Below, in pieces: positions 1 through 8,920 of a stretch of DNA of 64,000 nt (position 1 is the stretch's first letter; each line of letters starts with the position of its first letter). This DNA is from Cytobacillus sp. NJ13 (GTDB taxonomy: Bacteria; Bacillota; Bacilli; Bacillales; Cytobacillaceae). Made by a program: the position numbers and the translations under genes. Location of the stretch: contig JAUCFP010000006.1 in NCBI GenBank assembly GCA_030348385.1, forward strand, positions 4,553,501 to 4,617,500, in the 5' to 3' direction. Below the pieces are notes generated by a model, which worked only from the letters and a program-made list of their open reading frames with translations, was not told where the DNA came from and made no database searches.

Positions 1-1
1 A

Positions 2-469
2 TGCAAAGTGGTCACCGTAAGTGATACGAGAAATAAAGAAACAGATAAAAGCGGAAAGCTGATGATCCGCCTGCTGGAAGAGGCAGGACATGTCATAGCT
101 GACTATGAAATCGTCAAAGATGAAGGAAATCTCATTCGTGAGGCCGTATTAAGAGGGTGTGAAAACCCCGGCATTGACGCTGTCCTTACAAATGGAGGCA
201 CAGGAATTGCATTAAGGGACGTGACTATTGAGACGGTAAGAGAATTATTTGATAAAGAAATTGACGGATTCGGCGAATTGTTCAGGATGTTAAGCTACAC
301 GGAAGATATCGGGTCTGCGGCCATTCTTTCACGAGCTGCTGCAGGCACAGTGCAAAATAAAGCCGTTTTCTCAACACCAGGATCATCCGGGGCTGTTCGC
401 CTTGCGATGAATAAGCTGATTCTGCCTGAACTCGGGCATATCGTCAGGGAACTAAGAAAAGATTTATAA
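2..469 (+). CDS. moaB: MoaB, molybdenum cofactor biosynthesis protein (5' end truncated by window)
   Basis: The frame is open from base 2 to the TAA at 467-469, so the true start lies upstream of the window. It has the MoaB/Mog fold signatures: an N-terminal VTVSDTR stretch, the glycine-rich NGGTGIALRD loop, and a late STPGSSGAVR loop. The family binds molybdopterin and acts in its adenylylation step in the cytoplasm; in Bacilli moaB is often a stand-alone gene as here. An intrinsic terminator follows directly. The name comes from remembered similarity to the B. subtilis protein. The GTG at 8 is probably internal, because homologues carry about 15-20 more N-terminal residues. Confidence 0.9.
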   Translation, partial: CKVVTVSDTRNKETDKSGKLMIRLLEEAGHVIADYEIVKDEGNLIREAVLRGCENPGIDAVLTNGGTGIALRDVTIETVRELFDKEIDGFGELFRMLSYTEDIGSAAILSRAAAGTVQNKAVFSTPGSSGAVRLAMNKLILPELGHIVRELRKDL

Positions 470-474
470 AGGGC

Positions 475-507
475 AAAAAACCTTTCCGCCGCGGAAAGGT
501 TTTTTTA
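475..507 (+). terminator. Intrinsic terminator of moaB
   Basis: CCTTTCCGC (481-489) and GCGGAAAGG (491-499) form an inverted repeat flanked by an A-run and a run of seven Ts. It starts a few bases after the moaB stop codon. Confidence 0.85.
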
Positions 508-543
508 AAATGATAGGGAAGTATAATTTTTAACTTCGGGAAC

Positions 544-599
544 TGTCTAGCGCAAGCAGACTGCCCCTCGAGGTGTCGGGGCGTTTCCGCTTTTCTTTT
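544..599 (+). repeat. Family-1 palindromic repeat (TGTCTAG ... CCGCTTTTC type), short copy
   Basis: The copy begins TGTCTAGCGCAAGCAG, carries a CCCCTCGAGG core, and ends TTCCGCTTTTCTT. The same ends occur at 27609-27674 and 63616-63687. It lies between the moaB terminator and the convergent gene at 598-912 and touches that gene's stop codon. Confidence 0.8.
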
Positions 600-912
600 A
601 TGAATGCATTTTCCCTGTAATATCCTGATTCGTTCGATACCATAGCCACAGATCATTTATGACTGATGCCAGTTCTGAAATTTCACTGTTGAGTCTGCAT
701 GATCTTTCGAAATTGCCCTCATCTGATAGCTCAGCCTGTTTCCTGTTGATATCCGCTTCAAGCTCGGCAATGCGGTCAGGAATCCTGCCTCTTATTTTTT
801 CCCATTGAAACAGGATCATCTGCTGTGTTTTTGGTGAATATTCATCCCATTCCCGGTCAAAGGCGGGTATGGGAATGCCAAGACGGCCATTATGTGAAAA
901 ATGCTCCTCCAT
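598..912 (-). CDS. Uncharacterised 104-aa protein
   Basis: I do not recognise a family. The ATG at 912 is preferred over a longer upstream start because a GGGGGA ribosome-binding site sits about 7 bases before it. The residues added by the longer frame are basic and low in complexity. The protein is acidic: an N-terminal stretch with paired prolines (GIPIPAF), then a helical, charge-rich segment at about residues 40-85 (ELEADINRKQAEL onward) that looks like a short coiled coil or helical hairpin, then an aromatic LWLWYR motif. No signal peptide or membrane segment is seen. It is convergent with moaB and divergent from the hydrolase gene at 1154. It is probably a cytoplasmic accessory protein of unknown role. 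Confidence 0.6.
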   Translation of the reverse strand: MEEHFSHNGRLGIPIPAFDREWDEYSPKTQQMILFQWEKIRGRIPDRIAELEADINRKQAELSDEGNFERSCRLNSEISELASVINDLWLWYRTNQDITGKMHS

Positions 913-1153
913 TTTGTATCCCCCAAACGATAATCTTGTTTTTATTTTACTATAAAGGTGTTTACGGTGCATGAATGTTTTAGTATTCACTCTTTTTCTG
1001 CAGATACTACTATGGAACCAATGTAAAGATAAATGAACTTGGTTCACAAGTACTGATTTAATAGAAAAGCTAAGGTATTGGTTTACAGATTTAATAGATA
1101 TCGAATAACATATTGACTATTAAGAATATTAAAATAATTAAAAGGGGGATAAT

Positions 1154-2542
1154 ATGAAAAGGTTTATTACACATTTAACAGTTTTAGGCCTGGTGCTGGT
1201 TTTGCTTTTGCCTTATCCCGTTGCAGCCCTGGGAGAAGAATTGGGCAGAACAGGAAGCAGCAGCTCAGAAGAGGAAGTATTTAAACATAAAAAACCATTA
1301 GAATATCCAACCTTGTCAAAAGCAAAGCGCCCCGAGGATGCAGGCTTTTCTTCCAAAAAGCTCAGAGAGGTTGATGAGCTGATCGAGGGAGAAATAGAAA
1401 ATGGTTTTCCAGGAGCAGCTTTAGTCGTAATTAAAGATGGCAAGATTGTTAAAAACTCCGCATATGGTTCAGCCAAAGTCTTTGATGAATCTGATCCGTT
1501 AAATCACCCGCAGAAAATGAAGACAAAAACCATGTTTGATTTAGCATCAAACACGAAAATGTATGCCGTTAACTTTTCACTGCAGCATCTTGTCAGTGAA
1601 GGAAAGATCAATCTTGAAGAAAAAATTCAGCATTATTTTCCTGAATTTAAAGATTCAGCAGAAGATGAAATAAAAGGGAAAGGTGAACTCCGGATAATCG
1701 ACTTGCTCCACCATACTGCCGGATTTCCTTCAAGCATCCATTATCATAATCCTGAAAGGGCGGGAGAATTGTATTCCCAGGAACGCAGTAAAACGCTTTC
1801 CATGATTTTAAAAACTCCCCTTCAGTATGATCCTGGCACCAAACAGATTTACAGTGACATTGACTATATGCTGCTGGGATTTATTATTGAAAAAATAACG
1901 GGAGTGCAGCTTGACCATTATACTGAGAATCATATCTATAAGCCCTTAGGGTTAAAGCATACTTTATTTAATCCGCTTCGCAAGGGATTCAAAGAAAAGG
2001 ATTTCGCCGCAACTGAATTACACGGCAACACCAGGGATGGGGTCATTTTCTTCCCTAATATCCGGACCTATACTCTTCAGGGAGAGGTTCATGATGAGAA
2101 GTCCTTTTATTCAATGGATGGAATATCCGGGCATGCTGGCCTCTTTTCCACAACTGCAGATCTTGCTGTCCTGATGCAGGTGATGCTTAATGATGGAGGC
2201 TATGGAAATATAAAGTTATTTGATAAACGAACAATTGATGAGTTTGTAGAACCTTATGATATGAATCCTACATATGGGTTAGGATGGCGTTTGAACGGAG
2301 ATCCAAGTATGGAGTGGATGTTCAGCAAGTATGCTGGGAAAGAAGTATTTGGGCATACCGGCTGGACAGGAACGGTAACGGTGATAGACAGAGAAAATAA
2401 TTTAGCTATCGCTCTCCTGACAAATAAAAAACATTCTTCAGTCATTGATCCATTAAAAGATCCGCATAAGTTTCAAGGTGACACATACAGCATCAGTCAA
2501 TATGGAAGTGTAATCTCAGCGGTTTATGAAGCATTAAATTAA
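1154..2542 (+). CDS. Secreted beta-lactamase-fold serine hydrolase (class C / PBP4B-like)
   Basis: The 462-residue protein has an N-terminal signal peptide (basic MKR, hydrophobic 8-24, possible cleavage after VAA at about 25). The penicillin-binding/class C beta-lactamase triad is visible: SNTK at 132-135 (nucleophile Ser132, Lys135), YSD at 233-235 (tyrosine motif) and HTG at 401-403 (in place of KTG). A GHAGLFSTTADL segment at 326-337 is typical of the AmpC/EstB/PBP4* branch. It resembles YbbE/YfeW-type proteins linked to cell-wall peptide turnover; whether it acts as carboxypeptidase, esterase or beta-lactamase cannot be told. ATG is preceded by AAGGGGGA. It stands alone with its own terminator. 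Confidence 0.85.
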   Translation: MKRFITHLTVLGLVLVLLLPYPVAALGEELGRTGSSSSEEEVFKHKKPLEYPTLSKAKRPEDAGFSSKKLREVDELIEGEIENGFPGAALVVIKDGKIVKNSAYGSAKVFDESDPLNHPQKMKTKTMFDLASNTKMYAVNFSLQHLVSEGKINLEEKIQHYFPEFKDSAEDEIKGKGELRIIDLLHHTAGFPSSIHYHNPERAGELYSQERSKTLSMILKTPLQYDPGTKQIYSDIDYMLLGFIIEKITGVQLDHYTENHIYKPLGLKHTLFNPLRKGFKEKDFAATELHGNTRDGVIFFPNIRTYTLQGEVHDEKSFYSMDGISGHAGLFSTTADLAVLMQVMLNDGGYGNIKLFDKRTIDEFVEPYDMNPTYGLGWRLNGDPSMEWMFSKYAGKEVFGHTGWTGTVTVIDRENNLAIALLTNKKHSSVIDPLKDPHKFQGDTYSISQYGSVISAVYEALN

Positions 2543-2555
2543 TAAACTATTGCAG

Positions 2556-2589
2556 GCAAAAGCCGAAACGGGGCATTTGCCTTTTTTAT
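2556..2589 (+). terminator. Terminator of the serine hydrolase gene
   Basis: GGCAAA and TTTGCC pair, with an inner GCC/GGGC helix, followed by a T-run. It sits about 15 bases after the stop codon. Confidence 0.75.
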
Positions 2590-2673
2590 TGGAAAAATTA
2601 TATTTATTTTTATACATTTTTAAGAATAAGTATTGATTTTTAAAGAAAAGGTTGTTAAAGTAAGAGAATAATA

Positions 2674-2712
2674 AATGAATAAAAACATAATTTTATTGTA
2701 TATTTATACGTA
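2674..2712 (+). promoter_or_regulatory. ARG boxes (ArgR/AhrC operator) upstream of argGH
   Basis: The 18-mer at 2695-2712 matches the ARG-box consensus TNTGNATWWWWATNCANA at all but two defined positions. A weaker half-like box (AATGAATAAAAACATAAT) lies at 2674-2691, one helical repeat upstream. Paired boxes before argG are the standard layout for arginine-dependent repression by the ArgR/AhrC hexamer. No regulator gene lies in this window. Confidence 0.75.
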
Positions 2713-2733
2713 TAATCCAAGGAGGAAATATAT

Positions 2734-3942
2734 ATGTCTCAAAATAAAGTAGTTCTTGCATACTCAGGCGGTTTGGATACATCAGTTGCGGTTAAATGGC
2801 TGCAGGATCAAGGTTATGCAGTTGTTGCCTGCTGTCTTGACGTTGGTGAAGGAAAAGATCTTAACTTTATCCAGAAAAAAGCTTTAACTGTTGGTGCTGT
2901 CCAATCCTATGTGATTGATGCAAAAGAAGAATTTGCTAATGAATATGCATTAATAGCGCTGCAGGCACATGCTTTATACGAAAATAAGTATCCATTGATC
3001 TCTGCTCTTTCACGTCCGCTGATCGCCAAGAAGCTTGTTGAAGTAGCAGAAAAAGAAGGTGCTGTAGCAGTCGCACATGGATGTACCGGCAAAGGAAATG
3101 ACCAGGTTCGTTTTGAAGTGGCAATCCAGGCTCTAAACCCTGATCTTCAGGTGTTAGCTCCAGTTCGTGAGTGGAGCTGGTCACGTGAGGAAGAAATTGA
3201 ATATGCAAAACAAAATAATATCCCCATCCCAATTAATCTGGATTCTCCTTACAGCATTGATCAAAACTTATGGGGAAGAAGCAATGAGTGCGGAGTCCTG
3301 GAAGATCCATGGGCAGCTCCTCCGGAAGATGCATACGACCTTACCGTTTCTCTTGAAAAAGCTCCTGATACACCTGATACCGTTGAAATCGGTTTTGAAA
3401 AGGGTGTACCAGTCAGCTTGAATGGCAAAAGTATTAAGCTTTCCGAGCTTATTGCCGAACTGAATGAGGTTGCAGGCAAGCATGGAGTTGGGCGTATCGA
3501 CCATGTAGAAAATCGGCTTGTCGGAATCAAATCCCGTGAAGTTTACGAGTGTCCAGGAGCGATGACACTTCTTAAAGCACATAAAGAGCTTGAGGACTTA
3601 ACGATGGTAAAAGAATTGGCCCACTTTAAACCGGTTATTGAGAAAAAAGTGGCTGAGCTTATATACGAAGGATTGTGGTTCTCTCAGCTTAACAATGCAT
3701 TAACAGCTTTCCTGAAAGAGACACAAACCTTTGTTACAGGAACAGTCAGAGTGAAGCTGTTTAAAGGCCATGCGATTGTTGAAGGAAGAAAATCTCCTTA
3801 TTCCCTTTACGATGAAAAGTTAGCAACTTATACTTCCGATGATGAATTTGACCATAATGCGGCAGTTGGCTTTATTAAGCTTTGGGGATTGCCGACAAAG
3901 GTGCAGAGCATTGTTCAAAACAGTAAGAAGGTGACAGTGTGA
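2734..3942 (+). CDS. argG: Argininosuccinate synthase
   Basis: The enzyme catalyses ATP-dependent condensation of citrulline and aspartate, the penultimate step of arginine synthesis in the cytoplasm. The 402 residues match the family length. The N-type ATP pyrophosphatase P-loop AYSGGLDTS is at residues 9-17. [13 protein letters not shown] and ECPGAMTL segments characteristic of ArgG are also present. ATG is preceded by AAGGAGG. It overlaps argH by four bases (GTGA), giving translational coupling in an argGH operon. ARG boxes lie directly upstream, so arginine repression is expected. Confidence 0.98.
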   Translation: MSQNKVVLAYSGGLDTSVAVKWLQDQGYAVVACCLDVGEGKDLNFIQKKALTVGAVQSYVIDAKEEFANEYALIALQAHALYENKYPLISALSRPLIAKKLVEVAEKEGAVAVAHGCTGKGNDQVRFEVAIQALNPDLQVLAPVREWSWSREEEIEYAKQNNIPIPINLDSPYSIDQNLWGRSNECGVLEDPWAAPPEDAYDLTVSLEKAPDTPDTVEIGFEKGVPVSLNGKSIKLSELIAELNEVAGKHGVGRIDHVENRLVGIKSREVYECPGAMTLLKAHKELEDLTMVKELAHFKPVIEKKVAELIYEGLWFSQLNNALTAFLKETQTFVTGTVRVKLFKGHAIVEGRKSPYSLYDEKLATYTSDDEFDHNAAVGFIKLWGLPTKVQSIVQNSKKVTV

Positions 3943-5336
3943 AAAAGTTATGGGGAGGCAGATTCACAAAATCTGCTGAAGAATGGGTAGATGAATTCGG
4001 AGCGTCGATTTCATTTGACCAGGAATTGGTTATGGAAGATATAGAAGGGAGCATGGCCCACGTTGCCATGCTTTCTAAAACAGGAATCATCACTGAGGAC
4101 GATGCTCAAAAAATCAAAACAGGCCTTCAGCAGCTAAAAGAGAAAGCTGCCAAGGATGAACTGGATTACTCAGTAAAACTTGAAGATATTCATTTAAATC
4201 TTGAGAGTCATTTGACCGAACTGTCTGGGCCTGTCGGCGGTAAACTTCATACCGCAAGAAGCCGAAATGACCAGGTGGCAACAGACATGCATTTATACCT
4301 GCGCAAGCAGGTGGAGCAGATTGTTGAATTGATTCAGGAAATGCAGGAAGAGTTAATCATCCAGGCTGAAAATAATGTGGAAACCATCATGCCGGGCTAT
4401 ACGCATTTGCAGCGGGCACAGCCGATCTCTTTCGGTCATCATCTAATGGCTTATTTCTGGATGCTTGAGAGAGACAAAGAGCGATTTTCTGAAAGCTTAA
4501 AAAGAATCAATCTATCTCCGCTTGGAGCAGGGGCTCTGGCAGGAACCACTTTCCCAATCGACCGTGAGTATACCGCGGACCTTCTCGGATTTGAAGGCAT
4601 CTATGAAAACAGCCTGGATGCAGTCAGTGACAGAGACTTTATTCTTGAGTTTTTATCCTCAAGCTCAATCCTGATGATGCATCTGTCACGTTTAAGCGAA
4701 GAATTCATCCTTTGGTCAAGCCAGGAGTTTCAATTCATTGAACTGGACGACAGCTTTGCAACCGGCAGCAGCATTATGCCGCAAAAGAAGAATCCGGATA
4801 TGGCGGAACTCATCCGCGGTAAAACGGGACGTGTATACGGTAACCTTATGGGGCTGCTGACAGTACTAAAGGGTCTGCCGCTAGCCTATAATAAAGATAT
4901 GCAGGAAGATAAGGAAGGGATGTTTGATACTGTAAAGACAGTCACAGGTTCACTGAAAATCTTTGCAGGAATGATCCGCACCATGAAGGTTAAAACAGAG
5001 CAGATGGAAAAAGCGACTAAAAATGATTTTTCCAATGCTACTGAATTGGCGGATTATCTATCTGATAAAGGCATTCCATTCAGAGAAGCACATGAGATTG
5101 TCGGGAAACTGGTCCTTGTCTGTGTACAAAAGGGATGCTTCCTTGGAGATTTGCCGCTTGAAGATTTCAAGAACGCCCATTCATTGTTTGAAGAAGATAT
5201 TTATGAAGTACTGGATCCCTATACAGCTGTCAAAAGAAGAAATAGTGCAGGCGGAACGGGATTTAAACAAGTAAGCATCGCGATTGAAAAAGCGAAGGAA
5301 TCTCTCAGCATTAAAGAGTATGTCAATAAAGAATAG
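3939..5336 (+). CDS. argH: Argininosuccinate lyase
   Basis: The enzyme splits argininosuccinate into arginine and fumarate, the last step of arginine synthesis. The 465-residue protein carries the fumarase/aspartase-superfamily signature [12 protein letters not shown] at residues 276-287, whose mobile loop holds the catalytic Ser, plus the [10 protein letters not shown] and TPGYTHLQ-like ([12 protein letters not shown]) regions. The GTG start overlaps the argG stop. The operon ends in a strong bidirectional terminator shared with the convergent stress-protein gene. Confidence 0.98.
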   Translation: MKKLWGGRFTKSAEEWVDEFGASISFDQELVMEDIEGSMAHVAMLSKTGIITEDDAQKIKTGLQQLKEKAAKDELDYSVKLEDIHLNLESHLTELSGPVGGKLHTARSRNDQVATDMHLYLRKQVEQIVELIQEMQEELIIQAENNVETIMPGYTHLQRAQPISFGHHLMAYFWMLERDKERFSESLKRINLSPLGAGALAGTTFPIDREYTADLLGFEGIYENSLDAVSDRDFILEFLSSSSILMMHLSRLSEEFILWSSQEFQFIELDDSFATGSSIMPQKKNPDMAELIRGKTGRVYGNLMGLLTVLKGLPLAYNKDMQEDKEGMFDTVKTVTGSLKIFAGMIRTMKVKTEQMEKATKNDFSNATELADYLSDKGIPFREAHEIVGKLVLVCVQKGCFLGDLPLEDFKNAHSLFEEDIYEVLDPYTAVKRRNSAGGTGFKQVSIAIEKAKESLSIKEYVNKE

Positions 5337-5371
5337 AAAAATGGCGCTGCAGCAGGCAGCGCCATTTTTCT
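5337..5371. terminator. Bidirectional terminator between argH and the usp gene
   Basis: ATGGCGCTGC (5341-5350) and GCAGCGCCAT (5356-5365) form a perfect 10-bp stem with a 5-base loop. It is flanked by an A-run and a T-run, so it can work on both strands for these convergent genes. Confidence 0.9.
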
Positions 5372-5825
5372 ATTCTTCATCTTCTTTATCCGTTCTGACA
5401 ACGAGGACATCACAGCGGGCATATCGGGTAATATGTTCAGATACACTGCCGATGATGAAACGTTCAACTGCGTTCATGCCTGTTGCACCGCAAATGATCA
5501 GGTCGACGTTGTGCTTTCTTGCAATATCTTTTGGAACCTTCACTTTTGGGGAACCATAATCGACTTCATATGTTACATTCTCGATGCCTGCTTCCATTGC
5601 CGTTCTTTTGTATTTTTCCATTAATTCGGTTGCGAAACGGTCAGCTCTTTCAGCTATCGTGCGGTCATAGGCTTCAACCGTAGCAAAGGTGCGGGTATCA
5701 ATGATATGTGCCAATACAAGAGAAGCATTATTGCGCTTCGCAATTTCAATTGCCTTTTTAAAAGCCCATTCTGCTTCCGTTGAACCATCTACAGCGACTA
5801 ATATGTTTTTATACTTCATGCCCAT
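5370..5825 (-). CDS. Universal stress protein (UspA family)
   Basis: This is a single 151-residue Usp domain. The nucleotide-binding signature G-x2-G-x9-G-S is at G113, G116 and G126-S127, which places it with ATP-binding (MJ0577-like) Usp proteins. The N-terminal ILVAVDGS strand-loop is also typical. The start at 5825 has an ideal AGGAGG about 6 bases upstream. The role is inferred as a cytoplasmic stress/energy-state protein; the exact function of these proteins in Bacillus is poorly defined. It is monocistronic and convergent with argH. Confidence 0.93.
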   Translation of the reverse strand: MGMKYKNILVAVDGSTEAEWAFKKAIEIAKRNNASLVLAHIIDTRTFATVEAYDRTIAERADRFATELMEKYKRTAMEAGIENVTYEVDYGSPKVKVPKDIARKHNVDLIICGATGMNAVERFIIGSVSEHITRYARCDVLVVRTDKEDEE

Positions 5826-5934
5826 TTGAATCTCCTCCTTTACCTATATTATACAGCTGTTAAATCTGAATATCTGTAACAAAAAATCGAACAATAGTAA
5901 GGCTGATGAAAATTTATTAAAGGAGCAGATGAAA

Positions 5935-6102
5935 ATGGAAAAGAGAGAACCGAAAGCAGGGTCCGCGTATTTTTTTGATGAGCAGGGTACAAATGAAGTA
6001 AGCGCACAAATCATGAATGCTTATAACAGCGGTGTTATTGATCAGCCGAATGCCGAGTTTGACATGGAAGCTCATGAACGGAATGAAGGCAATCCGCAAT
6101 AA
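5935..6102 (+). CDS. Small acidic protein, 55 aa (possibly DUF4025/YozQ-like)
   Basis: This short gene has AAAGGAG at 5919-5925 followed by ATG codons at 5929 and 5935; the second has the better spacing. It ends at a TAA (6100-6102) directly followed by its own terminator. The product is hydrophilic and acidic with no membrane segment. Its middle part (AQIMNAYNSGVID) faintly recalls the 'HEQVSDAY.EGTID' pattern of small YozQ-type proteins, but that is from memory and weak. RBS, start, stop and terminator together make a real gene likely. The function is unknown. Confidence 0.65.
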   Translation: MEKREPKAGSAYFFDEQGTNEVSAQIMNAYNSGVIDQPNAEFDMEAHERNEGNPQ

Positions 6103-6104
6103 GA

Positions 6105-6138
6105 AAGCAAGCTCTCATAAATTAATGAGAGCTTTTTT
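6105..6138 (+). terminator. Terminator of the 55-aa gene
   Basis: AAGCTCTCAT and ATGAGAGCTT pair around a 6-base loop, followed by a T-run. Confidence 0.85.
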
Positions 6139-6257
6139 AATGAGGATTTGGCAATACCGGGTAAAGATAAAAAATGGGCAAAGCTATTGTATACTTTTCC
6201 CTCAAATAGCCATATAAAGATAATAGGTATATCATTTAAAATACGGAGGTATGCAGA

Positions 6258-7379
6258 ATGCGCATCGGGGTTCCAAAGGAAGTAAAAAACAATGAAAACA
6301 GGGTTGCTATGACCCCTGCTGGTGTTATGAACCTCATCCAATTTGGACATGAAGTCTATATCGAAGCTGATGCCGGGACTGGTTCCGGTTTTTCGGATAA
6401 CGACTATATGGGTGCGGGTGCACATATTGTTCAAACTGCAGAAGAGGCATGGTCAATGGATATGGTCATGAAGGTAAAAGAGCCGTTACCGGGCGAATAT
6501 GTATATTTTCGGGAAGGGTTAATTCTCTTTACATATCTGCATTTGGCTGCTGAACCTGATTTGACAAGTGCTTTAATTGATAAGAAAGTAGCGGGCATCG
6601 CATATGAAACAGTCCAGCTTCCCAACCGGACATTGCCTCTATTGACTCCTATGAGTGAAGTGGCCGGGAGAATGGCAGCTCAGGTAGGAGCTCAATTTTT
6701 AGAAAAAATACATGGAGGGAAAGGAATCCTGCTATCGGGGGTACCAGGGGTGCACCGGGGAAATGTTACCATTATCGGCGGCGGGGTTGCTGGAACCAAT
6801 GCGGCAAAAATGGCAATAGGCCTTGGGGCAAAGGTGACTATGATCGATTTGAATCCAGACCGCCTTAGGCAGCTTGATGATATCTTCGGAAAAGAAATAA
6901 CAACATTAATCTCAAATCCTTACAATATAGCTGAAGCTGTTAAGGATTCAGACCTCGTAATTGGAGCTGTCCTGATTCCGGGTGCAAAAGCTCCTAAGCT
7001 TGTCACAGAGGAAATGATCAAAACGATGAGCCCTGGTTCTGTTATCGTGGATATCGCAATCGATCAGGGAGGGATTTTTGAAACAACTGATCGAATTACT
7101 ACCCATGACAATCCCACATATGAAAAACATGGCGTAGTTCATTATGCGGTAGCTAATATGCCGGGAGCAGTTCCCAGGACATCAACTCTTGCACTGACCA
7201 ACGTGACGGTGCCTTATGCAGTACAAATTGCGAATAAAGGCTACAAGCAGGCATGTCTGGATAATGAGGCTTTATTAAAGGGAGTTAATACATTAAATGG
7301 CTATGTGACATACAAGGCGGTAGCGGAGGCCCATAACCTTGACTATTCAGATACGGGAACACAATTGGAACAGCAATAG
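6258..7379 (+). CDS. ald: Alanine dehydrogenase
   Basis: The enzyme interconverts L-alanine and pyruvate plus ammonia with NAD. It is used to catabolise alanine and is important in sporulating Bacillus. The length is 373 residues. The substrate-site Lys74 (in KVKEPLP) and His95 (in YLHLAAE) correspond to the catalytic pair. The Rossmann motif GGGVAG is at 174-179, after an unusually conserved SGVPGVHRG stretch. ATG has CGGAGG upstream. It is monocistronic, ending in a bidirectional terminator at 7452-7481. Confidence 0.97.
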   Translation: MRIGVPKEVKNNENRVAMTPAGVMNLIQFGHEVYIEADAGTGSGFSDNDYMGAGAHIVQTAEEAWSMDMVMKVKEPLPGEYVYFREGLILFTYLHLAAEPDLTSALIDKKVAGIAYETVQLPNRTLPLLTPMSEVAGRMAAQVGAQFLEKIHGGKGILLSGVPGVHRGNVTIIGGGVAGTNAAKMAIGLGAKVTMIDLNPDRLRQLDDIFGKEITTLISNPYNIAEAVKDSDLVIGAVLIPGAKAPKLVTEEMIKTMSPGSVIVDIAIDQGGIFETTDRITTHDNPTYEKHGVVHYAVANMPGAVPRTSTLALTNVTVPYAVQIANKGYKQACLDNEALLKGVNTLNGYVTYKAVAEAHNLDYSDTGTQLEQQ

Positions 7380-7380
7380 G

Positions 7381-7430
7381 AAAAGCGGAAGGTACCCGCT
7401 TATCGGCGCCTGGAGCTTGACACTTATCTA
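7381..7430 (-). repeat. Degenerate family-1 repeat, reverse orientation
   Basis: It opens with AAAAGCGGAAGG and closes with GGCGCCTGGAGCTTGACA, the reversed ends of the family-1 element. The central palindrome is mostly lost. It lies directly after the ald stop codon. Confidence 0.55.
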
Positions 7431-7451
7431 AATTCGAATTTTTTTCAAAGA

Positions 7452-7485
7452 AAAATCCGGGGCTGAATAGCTCCGGATTTTCTGT
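7452..7485. terminator. Bidirectional terminator between ald and the M24 peptidase gene
   Basis: AAATCCGGGGCT and AGCTCCGGATTT pair over 12 bp (one G-T) with a GAAT loop. A-rich and T-rich flanks serve both convergent genes. Confidence 0.8.
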
Positions 7486-7502
7486 GGAATTTTTTCTAAT
7501 TT

Positions 7503-8600
7503 CTATTTAATAACCTGAAGCTCTTTAGGGAACTTGGTTAAAATTTCAACTCCGTCTGCTGTTACAGCAAGGTCATCTTCAATCCGCACTCCGGCAACAC
7601 CTGGGACATAGATTCCCGGCTCGATGGTGAAGACCATTCCTTCTTCAAGCAAAAGTGAGTTTGTTTCTGTTAATGAAGGATATTCATGAACGCTCACACC
7701 AAGTCCATGGCCCAATCGATGCGGAAAAAATTCGCCGTAGCCGGCTTCTGCTATCAGGTTTCTTGCTGTCAGGTCAATATCTGCGCAAGTAACTCCCGGC
7801 TTGCTCGCTTCCACAGCTGCAAGCTGAGCTTTTAATACCGTATCATAAATTTCTTTTTGTTTATCATTGATATCACCGTAAGCCACAGTTCTAGTAATAT
7901 CTGAGCAGTAGCCATTCCAGACAACTCCGAGGTCAAATAGGACTAAATCCCCTTTTTGAATCTTCGTCACTCCTGGTGTCCCATGAGGAGAAGCTCCGTT
8001 AGCCCCCGTCAGGACCATGGTAGAGAAAGACATTTCGTTAACGCCTTTTTTCTTTAGTGCATATTCTACAGCAGCTAGAACATCCAGTTCAGTTTTTCCT
8101 TCCTGAATCTCGGCACAGCCTGTTTCAATCGCAAAATCGGCCAGTGCGCATGCTTCGCGAATGATTTCCAATTCTTTTTCATCTTTAACCATCCGAAGCT
8201 GACGAAGCTTTTCTTCTGCCGAAGCGAATGAAGCGCCGCTGAACAGTTCAGAGATGGCTTCATACCTCTCTACATTCATATGCTCTTTTTCGATTGCTGC
8301 TTTATTTACATTCCCAATTCTTTTATGTATGGATGTCTGGATAAATTCCCAAGGGTTCTGAATATCGCTGTAGCCAATAATTTCTTGGCTCCAGCCGGCT
8401 TTTTTTGCATCTTCTTTTTCCATGGCCGGACATACGAGGAAAGGATCTTCTTCCTGGAAAACAGCCAGTCCAAGCAAGCGTTCATGAGGGTCGCTTAAAA
8501 AGCCGCTTAAATAAAAAACATTATCCGGTGATGTTACAAAGGTAACTTGTATATCATTTTCCTTCATCCATTGTGTCAGTTTCTGCAATCTGTTATTCAT
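7503..8600 (-). CDS. M24 family metallopeptidase, Xaa-Pro dipeptidase type
   Basis: The 365-residue pita-bread-fold aminopeptidase is predicted to remove residues before proline. All five metal ligands are visible: Asp223, Asp234, His298, Glu327 and Glu341, in the blocks LFDLG, YCSD, HGLG, TIEPG and RIEDD. The N-terminal creatinase-like domain covers about 1-135. The start at 8600 (MNNRLQ) is chosen because AGGAGG lies 6 bases upstream; the longer frame lacks an RBS. It is similar to the PepQ/YkvY and YqhT proteins of B. subtilis. Which of these paralogues it corresponds to is uncertain, so no symbol is given. Confidence 0.92.
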   Translation of the reverse strand: MNNRLQKLTQWMKENDIQVTFVTSPDNVFYLSGFLSDPHERLLGLAVFQEEDPFLVCPAMEKEDAKKAGWSQEIIGYSDIQNPWEFIQTSIHKRIGNVNKAAIEKEHMNVERYEAISELFSGASFASAEEKLRQLRMVKDEKELEIIREACALADFAIETGCAEIQEGKTELDVLAAVEYALKKKGVNEMSFSTMVLTGANGASPHGTPGVTKIQKGDLVLFDLGVVWNGYCSDITRTVAYGDINDKQKEIYDTVLKAQLAAVEASKPGVTCADIDLTARNLIAEAGYGEFFPHRLGHGLGVSVHEYPSLTETNSLLLEEGMVFTIEPGIYVPGVAGVRIEDDLAVTADGVEILTKFPKELQVIK

Positions 8601-8647
8601 AGTGAACCTCCTTATGTACTGATACTTTGAGAGTAGCAACTAAATAC

Positions 8648-8772
8648 GAAAAGCGCAAGCGCCTTGCCCACCCCCAACAAGCACAAGACGAGCCTCCCGG
8701 AAAGGCGTTCTTTGCCTTTTTGGGAGGGTTGGCTTGTGACCTCGAGGGGGTAGGCGCTGGAGCTAGACAGTT
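8648..8772 (-). repeat. Family-1 palindromic repeat, full-length copy (reverse orientation)
   Basis: The copy runs from GAAAAGCGCAAGCGCC to GGCGCTGGAGCTAGACA and folds into one long imperfect hairpin. Its helices are AGCGCC/GGCGCT (8658-8663 with 8753-8758), ACCCCC/GGGGGT (8670-8675 with 8746-8751), CACAAG/CTTGTG (8682-8687 with 8733-8738) and an inner AAAGGC/GCCTTT. The copy at 30810-30931 keeps the same helices with changed base pairs. No gene is seen in 8601-8920. Confidence 0.85.
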
Positions 8773-8920
8773 ATCTAACTTCAGAAATATACATTCAATC
8801 TTAAAAAAAGTAAACTTTTTAAAGATTGCCAATTCGGGTATATATTAAAAAGGGAGCAGGAATAACTTGATTTCTGTTGAAGTAACTTACATAACTTCTA
8901 ATTTTGAAAGGAGCATAAAA

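Noticed and set aside
444..656. Minus-strand 70-codon ORF after moaB
   Set aside because: It crosses a terminator and a repeat, lacks an RBS, and overlaps the better-supported gene at 598-912.
8867..8920. Upstream TTG start extending ytkL by 18 codons
   Set aside because: The TTG at 8921 has a better-spaced AAAGGAG and gives the known family N-terminus.
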